DNA of 29,942 nucleotides from Algorimicrobium sp002414705 (GTDB taxonomy: Bacteria > Bacteroidota > Bacteroidia > Flavobacteriales > Flavobacteriaceae), in the NCBI GenBank assembly GCA_963972425.1, contig CAXAUF010000037.1, positions 1-29,942 on the forward strand, given 5' to 3'. A model generated the notes under the pieces. It was not told the origin of the DNA. It made no database searches and was given only the letters and a program-made list of their open reading frames with translations. The position numbers and the translations under genes were made by a program. Shown one piece after another: positions 23,561 to 29,942 of this stretch (within the stretch, counting starts at the first letter, position 1; every line of letters starts with the position of its first letter).

Positions 23561-24843
23561 GATTGTAAATCTTTTAAACGTATAGAAACGGCATTCTTGT
23601 GCGCTTGTAACCCTTCTGCTTCTGCCATAATTTCAATTGCACTTCCAATATTTAACAAACCCGTTTCTGTAATTTTCTGAAACGTAATTGCCTTACTAAA
23701 ACTATCTAAATTTACACCAGAATAGGATTTACTAAAACCGTTTGTTGGTAAGGTGTGATTAGTTCCAGAGGCATAATCTCCAGCACTTTCTGGTGTATAA
23801 TTACCAATAAAAACAGATCCAGCATTTTGAATGCCTTCAGTAAAGAATATATCGTTTTCCGTACAGACTATAAAATGTTCTGGAGCATAGGCATTAATAA
23901 AACGCAACGCTTCTTGATAATTAGAGACTAAAATTGCTTTAGAATTAGCTATTGCTTTTTTAGCTATAGATTTTCGTGGTAATTGTGCCATTTGTATCGT
24001 AATTTCTTTCATAACTTCATTAATCAGTTTTTTAGAAGTTGAGACTAAAATCACTTGACTATCTGAACCATGTTCAGCTTGGCTTAACAAATCTGCTGCC
24101 ACATATTTTGGAACTGCTGTATCATCTGCAACTACCAATAACTCACTTGGTCCTGCAGGCATATCTATTGCTACACCAAATTTAGTTGCTAATTGTTTGG
24201 CTACAGTTACAAACTGATTTCCTGGTCCGTAAATTTTATATACAGGATTTATTGTTTCGGTACCAAATGTCATGGCAGCAATAGCTTGAATACCACCTAC
24301 TTTAAAAATTTTAGTCACACCACATAAATCGGCAGTATACAGAATTTCATCAGCTATTTTTCCAGATTTATTAGGAGGTGAACACAAAATAATTTCTTCA
24401 CATCCTGCAATTTTAGCAGGAACAGCCAGCATTAAAACTGTTGAAAATAAAGGCGCTGTTCCACCAGGAATATATAAACCTATTTTTTGAATGGCTCGTT
24501 TTTCTTGCCAACATAAAACACCTGTTTTGGTTTCAATTTCAATTTTTTGTGTTTTTTGCGCTTCGTGAAATCGATTAATATTTTTTTTGGCTAATAAAAT
24601 AGCTTCTTTAAGTTTTGAGCTAACATTATTTTGGGCAGTCTTTATTTCTTCAGAAGAAACCAGCATGCTATTTAATTTTACACCATCAAAAACATCGGTA
24701 TATTTTAAAACTGCTGTATCACCATGCTGCTGAATATCTTTAAAGATTTCGGTTACTGTTGTTTCAATATCATCAACAGTTGCTGTTGGACGTTCTAATA
24801 AATTTAACCAAACGTCATTTTGTGGGTTTTCTACTAGTTTCAT
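23557..24843 (-). CDS. hisD: Histidinol dehydrogenase
   Basis: A 428-aa zinc enzyme that oxidises L-histidinol to L-histidine in two NAD-dependent steps. IGLYIPGG (121-128), YGPGNQFVT (205-213) and GPSELLVVAD (231-240) are family blocks. QAEHGSDSQ at 255-263 supplies the zinc ligands Gln255 and His258. AYAPEHF at 318-324 carries the catalytic Glu322-His323 pair. GTNHTLPT near residue 366 is the C-terminal signature. It overlaps hisG and hisC by 4 bp each, indicating coupled translation. Confidence 0.97.
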   Translation of the reverse strand: MKLVENPQNDVWLNLLERPTATVDDIETTVTEIFKDIQQHGDTAVLKYTDVFDGVKLNSMLVSSEEIKTAQNNVSSKLKEAILLAKKNINRFHEAQKTQKIEIETKTGVLCWQEKRAIQKIGLYIPGGTAPLFSTVLMLAVPAKIAGCEEIILCSPPNKSGKIADEILYTADLCGVTKIFKVGGIQAIAAMTFGTETINPVYKIYGPGNQFVTVAKQLATKFGVAIDMPAGPSELLVVADDTAVPKYVAADLLSQAEHGSDSQVILVSTSKKLINEVMKEITIQMAQLPRKSIAKKAIANSKAILVSNYQEALRFINAYAPEHFIVCTENDIFFTEGIQNAGSVFIGNYTPESAGDYASGTNHTLPTNGFSKSYSGVNLDSFSKAITFQKITETGLLNIGSAIEIMAEAEGLQAHKNAVSIRLKDLQS

Positions 24844-25697
24844 AATACCATATTTTCAATTGGACAAACGAGAATTCCTTCTGCTCCTGCTATTTTTAAT
24901 TCATCTATTATTTCCCAAAAATCATTTTTATCAATAACAGAATGTAAGGAACTCCAACCTGATTCTGCTAAAGGCAAAACGGTTGGACTTTTAACACCTG
25001 GTAAAATTTGAATAATCTTGTCCAGCTTATCATTTGGTGCATTTAATAAAACATAACGGGATTTTCTAGCTTTTAAGACAGACTGTAAACGAAATTGCAG
25101 TTTATCTAAAATAGCTTGTTCTTCCATACCAATTTTTGGAGAAATAGCAAGAACGGCTTCCGATTGAAGCAACACTTCAACCTCCTGCAAGTTATTTTTA
25201 AATAGCGTGCTTCCACTAGAAACAATATCCACAATAGCATCCGCTAACCCTATATTAGGTGCAATTTCAACAGAACCGTTAATAATGTGAAGTTGCGCTT
25301 CTAAATTATTTTCTTTCAAAAAGGCATTCACAGTATTTGGGTATGAAGTAGCAATACGTTTGCCATTTAACGATTGAATTCCAAAATATGTTTCAGATTT
25401 TGGAACAGCTAAAGAAACACGACAGGATGAAAATCCTAACTTTTCAACAATTGAAATACTATTTCCTTTTTCAATTAGTACATTTTCGCCAATAATAGCA
25501 GCATCTACTACTCCATCTAAAAGGTATTGTGGAATATCTCCATTACGAAGGTAGAACACTTCTAAAGGGAAATTTTTGGCGGAAACTTTTAATTGATCAC
25601 GACCATTATCAATTGAAATACCGACTTCTTTTAGTATTTTCATGGAGTCGTCATGTAAACGACCCGATTTTTGAACAGCAATTTTTAATTTTCTCAT
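24840..25697 (-). CDS. hisG: ATP phosphoribosyltransferase (long form)
   Basis: First and committed enzyme of histidine synthesis. The frame extends to 25724, but MRKLKIAVQKSGRLHDDSMK at 25697 matches the family start, giving 285 aa. This is the long form with a C-terminal ACT-like domain (about residues 205-285) that binds histidine for feedback inhibition, so no HisZ partner is needed. The PRPP-binding region is seen as DAIVDIVSSGSTLFKNNL near residue 160. It follows the leader peptide and attenuator, so it is controlled at both enzyme and transcription level. It overlaps hisD by 4 bp. Confidence 0.97.
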   Translation of the reverse strand: MRKLKIAVQKSGRLHDDSMKILKEVGISIDNGRDQLKVSAKNFPLEVFYLRNGDIPQYLLDGVVDAAIIGENVLIEKGNSISIVEKLGFSSCRVSLAVPKSETYFGIQSLNGKRIATSYPNTVNAFLKENNLEAQLHIINGSVEIAPNIGLADAIVDIVSSGSTLFKNNLQEVEVLLQSEAVLAISPKIGMEEQAILDKLQFRLQSVLKARKSRYVLLNAPNDKLDKIIQILPGVKSPTVLPLAESGWSSLHSVIDKNDFWEIIDELKIAGAEGILVCPIENMVL

Positions 25698-25791
25698 AAC
25701 ATTTCTCACATTCGTGAGCTTCATTTTTAGTTAAACTTGAATGATGTTTGAGTAAATCTAAACGCGTTAAAATCCGAATGAATGGAAAAGC

Positions 25792-25822
25792 AAAACCCGC
25801 TTGAGATACTCAAACGGGTTTT
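25792..25822 (-). terminator. his attenuator terminator
   Basis: Arms 25809-25822 and 25792-25805 with a 3-nt loop. On the minus strand all 14 pairs form, including one U-G wobble that is a C-A mismatch on the plus strand. The 3' end is a UUUU-GC-UUUU tail. It lies 29 bp after the leader stop codon and 94 bp before hisG. Confidence 0.88.
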
Positions 25823-25881
25823 TTAATATGTTGATTTTATTCAATACATTTTCATCCTGCTTGAGTGCACGTATGAAAATG
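25808..25881 (-). promoter_or_regulatory. Antiterminator and sequestering pairings of the his leader
   Basis: In transcript order: segment 1 CAUUUUCAU (25881-25873, His-Phe-His codons), antiterminator ACUCAAGCAGG (25866-25856), segment 2 AUGAAAAUG (25855-25847), then the terminator 5' arm. Segment 1 pairs perfectly (9 bp) with segment 2 and loops out the antiterminator. The antiterminator pairs with CCCGUUUGAGU (25818-25808) over 10 of 11 positions and would break the terminator. A ribosome stalled on His codons masks segment 1 and frees the antiterminator; one at the stop codon covers it. Confidence 0.8.
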
Positions 25882-25908
25882 ATGATGATGTAACTGAATA
25901 AAACTCAT
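25852..25908 (-). CDS. hisL: Histidine operon leader peptide
   Basis: An 18-codon frame, MSFIQLHHHHFHTCTQAG, ending in TGA. Five of 18 residues are histidine, all CAT codons, four of them consecutive. It lies on the his strand, 154 bp upstream of hisG, and its 3' end overlaps the antiterminator segment. A His-rich short peptide directly before an intrinsic terminator upstream of hisG is the defining layout of ribosome-mediated attenuation, as in the enteric hisL (FKHHHHHHH). It is far below usual gene-length cut-offs. No Shine-Dalgarno site is seen, as usual in this phylum. Confidence 0.88.
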   Translation of the reverse strand: MSFIQLHHHHFHTCTQAG

Positions 25909-25926
25909 GTCTTTTTTTTGTCTGCA

Positions 25927-25963
25927 CAAAGATTGTTAAAATAAATTGATTATTCCTAACAAA
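25927..25963 (-). promoter_or_regulatory. Candidate his operon promoter
   Basis: On the minus strand AATCTTTG (25934-25927) is one base off the TAnnTTTG -7 box, and a TTTG at 25963-25960 lies 25 bp upstream, slightly long for a -33 element. It would start the leader transcript shortly before hisL. Confidence 0.35.
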
Positions 25964-25986
25964 TTTTGCTGTAATTTTTAATCCTA

Positions 25987-26802
25987 TTATTGGTTACCTA
26001 AAATAATTGGTAATCCTGATTCTCCTGAACCTATTATAATAGTCTTGCTATTAGGTGATTCTGAAAGTTTAACCGTTGCTTCAATACCTTTGTCACGAAG
26101 AATTTGATCGTTTAAAGAGGCACTTAAAATTCGGTTAGCATCTGCTTTACCTTGTGCTTCAATAATTACTTTTTCAGCTTCTTTAGCAGCTGTAACTAAC
26201 CTAAATTCATATTCTAAAGACTCTTGTTCTTGCTTTAGTTTACGCTCAATGGCATCCTTAATAGTTGGAGGTAATGTTACATCTCGAACTAATACCTCAT
26301 TTAATTGAATGTATTGATCCTTGACAATTTTTTGCGTTTCTTCAAAAATTTCTTGTTGAATAGCATCACGCTTACTAGAATATAATTGTTCTGGTGTATA
26401 ACGACCAACAACACTTCTTGCAGCAGAACGAATTGCTGGTAACAGAACACGCTCTTTATACATTTCACTTTTTTCTTGGTGCAATTTACCTAAACTTTCA
26501 AAAGCTGGTTGAAACCAAACTGAAGCTTCTAATTTAATATCAAGTCCATTTGAAGAAAGTACATTCATTTTCTCTAAAATTTCTTGCTGACGTACTTCAT
26601 AAACGTATACCTTATTCCAAGGAGCAACGATGTGAAAACCTTCTCCTAGAGCAGGTTCATCTGTAACAACACCGTTATCAAATGTTTTGTACAAAACACC
26701 TGCTTCTCCAGAACCAATGGTAATGGCAGATTTAGCAATAACAACGATTAAAATAACGATTACAATTATAATTGGTAATCCAATTTTTGGTAATTTTTCC
26801 AT
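25987..26802 (-). CDS. Prohibitin/SPFH-domain membrane protein
   Basis: A 271-aa protein with one N-terminal membrane helix (about residues 6-25, IGLPIIIVIVILIVVIAKSA) and no cleavable signal. Residues about 28-200 are the SPFH/band 7 domain (ITIGSGEAGVLYKTFDNGVV; GEGFHIVAPWNKVYVYEVRQQ; RSAARSVVGRYTPEQLYSSKR). Residues 180-235 form the Ala/Glu-rich coiled coil typical of prohibitins (EQESLEYEFRLVTAAKEAEKVIIEAQGKA). Such proteins form ring-like scaffolds in the membrane and often bind the FtsH protease. It starts 10 bp after the VWA gene, probably in the fabG-VWA operon. Confidence 0.92.
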   Translation of the reverse strand: MEKLPKIGLPIIIVIVILIVVIAKSAITIGSGEAGVLYKTFDNGVVTDEPALGEGFHIVAPWNKVYVYEVRQQEILEKMNVLSSNGLDIKLEASVWFQPAFESLGKLHQEKSEMYKERVLLPAIRSAARSVVGRYTPEQLYSSKRDAIQQEIFEETQKIVKDQYIQLNEVLVRDVTLPPTIKDAIERKLKQEQESLEYEFRLVTAAKEAEKVIIEAQGKADANRILSASLNDQILRDKGIEATVKLSESPNSKTIIIGSGESGLPIILGNQ

Positions 26803-26812
26803 AGTTTTTTAT

Positions 26813-28843
26813 TTAAATTAAACCTTTATACTTACGAAAGAACCATTCAGCAGAAAGTGCTAAAACTAATAGTCCTAACAGGTATTTCCAGTCTATCAAA
26901 GATACGGTTTTTTTAGTACTTTTCTCAATAGTTGCAAAGCGATTATCTGATAATAAATTAGCGAACAATGCTTCCGTTTGATTGGCAAAATAAACAGCTC
27001 CATTATTAGCTAAAGCCACTTGTTTTAATTTAGAAAGATTGGCATTTGTAAATTGCTGCTCTATATTATAATCTAATATTTGAAATGTTCCAGATTTAGA
27101 TATATTACTCAAATTGGTTGAAACGGTGAATTTATAATTTGATGCAGGCAGACTGCTTAAATCTACTTCATAATTATTGTTTTTTAATACAAGCGGAATT
27201 GTTTTGCTTTCTTTAGAAACGCCATCAGTAACTGTAATTTCTAGCGTTTCCCGATTATCAAACTCATAATTTTTATTAAAATATTGCGCTTGCAAAATGA
27301 CGTTGGTATTACCATCATAAAAAGATTGGTAGGATAAACTTAACCGTTCTCTGCGTTTTTTAGATGCTAAATACTGTACCATTTTACCTATAAAATCATC
27401 AAAAATCTTGAAATCACTATTGTTTAAATAGCTTTGTGCACGCCATTTCCAGATGTTTTCACCGAGAAGTATAGCCTCACGTCTATTCTGATTTTCAAAG
27501 CTTATTAATAAAGGTTTTCCGGTTGTTATATTTCCTATTTGTTTATATAACAATACTTGATGTGGTACTTTCATATTAAGATTCCCAAAGGAACCAAATA
27601 ATGGTGGAAATGTTTCAAAAGCAACATCAGGAACTATAAACTCTGTGTAGTTGGCATTTTTTGAAGCTAAATAATTTTCCGTTTGATTAATAATATCATG
27701 CTGATAATTTGAACTAGCACTATTTAAAAATTGCCAATTAGTTTGGGTTCCTGAAATAATAAACCTGTTGCGATTATCTGAATTTAGTTGGTCAAAAACT
27801 GCTATAAATTTCGCATTTGGTTGGTATAAAATGGCTAACTGAAATTCATCAATTTTGGATAAATAAGCATCAGGGTTTAAAATACTAACCGTTCGCTGTT
27901 CATTGCTTTCAATACTTTTTTTAAGTGCTCCTAAATCTGGATGCAAGATATCACTTACAATGGCTATATTAGTTTGTTCGTCAATGACTTCTATGGCGAA
28001 ATTTTCACTGTTATTAACTGTGTTTTTTTCGTTTGAAATAGGCTCAATTGTTGCTTGATATGTAAAAACACCAATCTGATTTGCTGTTAATGTGGCTTGA
28101 ACAATTTTAGAATTATTTGATTGACTGAATGTAATTTTTTCAGAATATAGCGTAGCATTTCCAGCCGTGATTTTAAATTCCGAGTTTACAGTTTCTTCTC
28201 CGTTGTATACTAGAATAATTTCTATTGGAAATTTGTTTTTATAAAAAGCATATTTATTAACATTCAATTGGGTAATTTTTAAATCGACATGCTTGGTTGT
28301 ATCACCTAAAACAATAGGATAAATGGGTTGTTTGTAACTTCTGGCAGTATACTCATAATCGTTCCCAAAGGTTTGGTTTCCATCTGTAATTAGAATCGTT
28401 GGTGCTACCGTATTTTTATAGATAGCTTCAAGACCTTTGATGGCTTTAGAAATATTGGTTTGTTTCGTATTGAAATCTAGTGAATCATTTGGTGAAATTT
28501 CATTACTAAATTTGTAATAATCAATATTGAATTTGTTGTTTAAATCAGTATTGCTTTTTAATGATTGAATAATTTGTTGAACTCTATCCGTTTGATTCAA
28601 AAATTGCATAGAATTAGAATCGTCAACTGCAATAACCAAGTTTGGTTTCTCATTATAAAAGGTTTCCGAATCTAATTTCGGATTCACCAAAAGTAATAGC
28701 ATAGAAAAAATGGTTACAAAGCGTAAACCTGCTAGAATACTATTAGTTCTAGTTTTCTTTGACTTGTACACATACTGAAAAAGCGCTAATAATAGCGCTA
28801 TAATTCCAGATATGATAATATAAATTATGGTTAAACTTGTCAT
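26813..28843 (-). CDS. VWA-domain membrane protein
   Basis: A 676-aa protein with two N-terminal membrane helices (about residues 5-26 and 36-54) and one at the C-terminus (about 650-668), placing most of the chain outside the membrane. A von Willebrand A domain starts at about residue 68; its metal-ion-dependent adhesion site is intact, DDSNS at 74-78 (DxSxS), with ILITDGNQTFGND near residue 152. Residues 200-300 look like Ig-like strands. It resembles the BatA-like or glutamine-amidotransferase-like VWA membrane proteins common in Bacteroidetes, whose roles in envelope function are poorly defined. It lies 3 bp after fabG and 10 bp before the prohibitin gene. Confidence 0.85.
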   Translation of the reverse strand: MTSLTIIYIIISGIIALLLALFQYVYKSKKTRTNSILAGLRFVTIFSMLLLLVNPKLDSETFYNEKPNLVIAVDDSNSMQFLNQTDRVQQIIQSLKSNTDLNNKFNIDYYKFSNEISPNDSLDFNTKQTNISKAIKGLEAIYKNTVAPTILITDGNQTFGNDYEYTARSYKQPIYPIVLGDTTKHVDLKITQLNVNKYAFYKNKFPIEIILVYNGEETVNSEFKITAGNATLYSEKITFSQSNNSKIVQATLTANQIGVFTYQATIEPISNEKNTVNNSENFAIEVIDEQTNIAIVSDILHPDLGALKKSIESNEQRTVSILNPDAYLSKIDEFQLAILYQPNAKFIAVFDQLNSDNRNRFIISGTQTNWQFLNSASSNYQHDIINQTENYLASKNANYTEFIVPDVAFETFPPLFGSFGNLNMKVPHQVLLYKQIGNITTGKPLLISFENQNRREAILLGENIWKWRAQSYLNNSDFKIFDDFIGKMVQYLASKKRRERLSLSYQSFYDGNTNVILQAQYFNKNYEFDNRETLEITVTDGVSKESKTIPLVLKNNNYEVDLSSLPASNYKFTVSTNLSNISKSGTFQILDYNIEQQFTNANLSKLKQVALANNGAVYFANQTEALFANLLSDNRFATIEKSTKKTVSLIDWKYLLGLLVLALSAEWFFRKYKGLI

Positions 28844-28846
28844 GGA

Positions 28847-29593
28847 TTATGTTAGCATACCACCATCCACGTTTAGTGTTTGACCTGTAACGTAAGCCGA
28901 CATATCACTTGCTAAAAACACGCATGCATTTGCAATATCTTCAGGTGTTCCGCCACGTTTTAATGGAATAGCATTACGCCATCCTTTTACAGTTTCTTCA
29001 TCTAATTTGGCAGTCATTTCAGTTTCAATAAATCCAGGAGCAATCACGTTGCTTCTAATATTTCTTGAACCCAACTCTAAAGCAACTGATTTAGAAAAAC
29101 CAATGATTCCAGCTTTAGAAGCTGCATAATTTGTTTGACCTGCATTTCCTTTAACACCAACAACTGAACTCATATTAATAATAGAGCCTTTTCGTTGTTT
29201 AAGCATAGTACGTTGAACCGCTTTGGTCATATTAAATACAGATTTTAAATTGACTTCAATAACAGTATCAAAATCGGATTCACTTAAACGCATAAGTAGA
29301 TTATCTTTTGTAATACCAGCATTATTAACTAATATATCAATACTACCAAACTCATTTACAACATCTTCTGCAAGTTGTTGTGCTTCATCAAAACTTGCTG
29401 CATTACTCTTGTAACCTTTTGCTTTAATACCTAAAGCATTCAGTTCGTTTTCCAGTTCGTTTGCAGCTTCAACCGAAGCGCTATATGTAAATGCAATATT
29501 AGCACCATGTTGTGCAAAAACCTCGGCAATACCGCGACCAATGCCTCTACTTGCACCTGTTATTATGGCTGTTTTTCCTTCTAATAATTTCAT
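28847..29593 (-). CDS. fabG: 3-oxoacyl-[acyl-carrier-protein] reductase
   Basis: A 248-aa short-chain dehydrogenase that reduces 3-oxoacyl-ACP with NADPH in fatty-acid elongation. The Rossmann motif TGASRGIGRGIA is at 12-23, NNAG at 90-93, and the catalytic set N114/S142-143/Y156/K160 is present (VNLKSVF; INMSSVVG; NYAASKAG). The C-terminal VTGQTLNVDGGM matches FabG closely, so FabG is preferred over other SDR enzymes. A good promoter (TATATTTG with TTTG upstream) starts this gene, and the VWA and prohibitin genes follow with 3- and 9-bp gaps. Confidence 0.95.
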   Translation of the reverse strand: MKLLEGKTAIITGASRGIGRGIAEVFAQHGANIAFTYSASVEAANELENELNALGIKAKGYKSNAASFDEAQQLAEDVVNEFGSIDILVNNAGITKDNLLMRLSESDFDTVIEVNLKSVFNMTKAVQRTMLKQRKGSIINMSSVVGVKGNAGQTNYAASKAGIIGFSKSVALELGSRNIRSNVIAPGFIETEMTAKLDEETVKGWRNAIPLKRGGTPEDIANACVFLASDMSAYVTGQTLNVDGGMLT

Positions 29594-29620
29594 AATTCGC
29601 TGATGTGATTAGTTGTTTGT

Positions 29621-29649
29621 CAAATATAATAAATACAAGTTGCATCAAA
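29621..29649 (-). promoter_or_regulatory. Promoter of the fabG operon
   Basis: On the minus strand TTTG (29649-29646), 17 bp, then TATATTTG (29628-29621): a good match to the Bacteroidetes promoter TTTG-N17-21-TAnnTTTG, 28 bp upstream of the fabG ATG. Confidence 0.65.
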
Positions 29650-29652
29650 TAA

Positions 29653-29682
29653 AAAAACCTTACAAGATTTTGTAAGGTTTTT
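29653..29682 (-). terminator. Terminator of sucD
   Basis: A perfect 13-bp stem (29653-29665 with 29670-29682), 4-nt loop, T-run on both strands; 20 bp after the sucD stop. Confidence 0.85.
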
Positions 29683-29702
29683 AACAGTTTTATAAGGCTA
29701 AA

Positions 29703-29942
29703 TTAGCCTAATACTTCTTTTACTTTTTTTCCTATTTCAGCAGGAGAATCTACTACATGAATACCACATTCTCTCATAATTTTCTTTTTGGCTTGGGCAG
29801 TATCATCACTACCACCAACAATAGCGCCAGCATGTCCCATAGTACGACCAGCAGGTGCCGTTTCGCCTGCAATAAAACCAATAACTGGTTTTTTACTTCC
29901 CCTTTCTTTATACCAGTAAGCTGCATCAGCTTCTAATTGACC
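29703..29942 (-). CDS. sucD: Succinyl-CoA ligase alpha subunit, C-terminal 79 residues
   Basis: The start lies beyond the right edge of the window. The visible part contains GFIAGETAPAGRTMGHAGAI, where the His of MGHAGAI is the active-site histidine that is phosphorylated during conversion of succinyl-CoA to succinate with nucleotide synthesis in the TCA cycle. It continues GGSDDTAQAKKKIMRECGIH and ends KKVKEVLG, the usual C-terminus. It is followed by its own strong terminator, so it is not co-transcribed with fabG. Confidence 0.96.
   Translation of the reverse strand, partial: GQLEADAAYWYKERGSKKPVIGFIAGETAPAGRTMGHAGAIVGGSDDTAQAKKKIMRECGIHVVDSPAEIGKKVKEVLG

Noticed and set aside
407..25994. 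13-bp match ATCCTATTATTGG near 407-419 and at 25981-25993
   Set aside because: Single AT-rich match in unrelated contexts, consistent with chance in 30 kb.
1..29942. CRISPR arrays, tRNA or rRNA genes
   Set aside because: No regularly spaced repeats with unique spacers and no recognisable tRNA cloverleaf or rRNA segments were found by eye.

Overview
The window comes from an AT-rich genome of the phylum Bacteroidetes, most likely family Flavobacteriaceae. Support comes from the flavobacterial promoter pattern (TAnnTTTG at -7, clearest upstream of fabG), the absence of useful Shine-Dalgarno sites, the his operon order G-D-C-B-H-A-F-IE with fused hisB and hisIE, and lineage-typical families (DUF6266, DUF2461, a BT4734-type primase).

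Layout. (1) 1-3517: housekeeping genes: a partial acyl-CoA thioesterase, a conserved hypothetical, a GreA/GreB-like protein, a DUF2461 protein, a TruA-family pseudouridine synthase and a small membrane protein. (2) 3612-6229: distal his genes on the minus strand (hisIE, hisF, hisA) and the 3' three quarters of hisH. (3) 6230-21258: a 15,029-bp integrative element inserted inside hisH. It carries a tyrosine recombinase at its right end, an unrecognised 411-aa protein, a small HTH protein and a primase/DUF3987 protein. Its cargo is a tight XRE regulator-mod-rhuM-res operon encoding a Type III restriction-modification system, followed by small orphan genes, two structured non-coding stretches and a DUF6266 gene. 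(4) 21247-25908: the first 47 codons of hisH, then hisB, hisC, hisD, hisG and a histidine leader peptide with an attenuator. (5) 25987-29942: a prohibitin-like protein, a VWA membrane protein, fabG and the C-terminal end of sucD.

The main result is how these parts combine. The intact hisH (193 codons) can be reconstructed across the element: ...ILPGV | GEASSAM.... The duplicated junction is a 6-bp core, AACACC, which encodes the Gly-Val of the PGVG oxyanion-strand motif of HisH. Two tandem copies of TAGGTACAACA-like repeats lie inside each end of the element and look like integrase arm sites.

Upstream of hisG is a complete classical attenuator: an 18-codon leader peptide with HHHHFH, a terminator, an alternative antiterminator pairing, and a third pairing that hides the antiterminator when the leader is not translated. 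All genes of the element read in the his direction, and int is the first gene downstream of the truncated hisH, with no obvious terminator between. Histidine starvation could therefore, in principle, raise int transcription and favour excision and repair of hisH. This is an inference from layout. In the integrated state hisH is broken, and hisA, hisF and hisIE are cut off from the his promoter.
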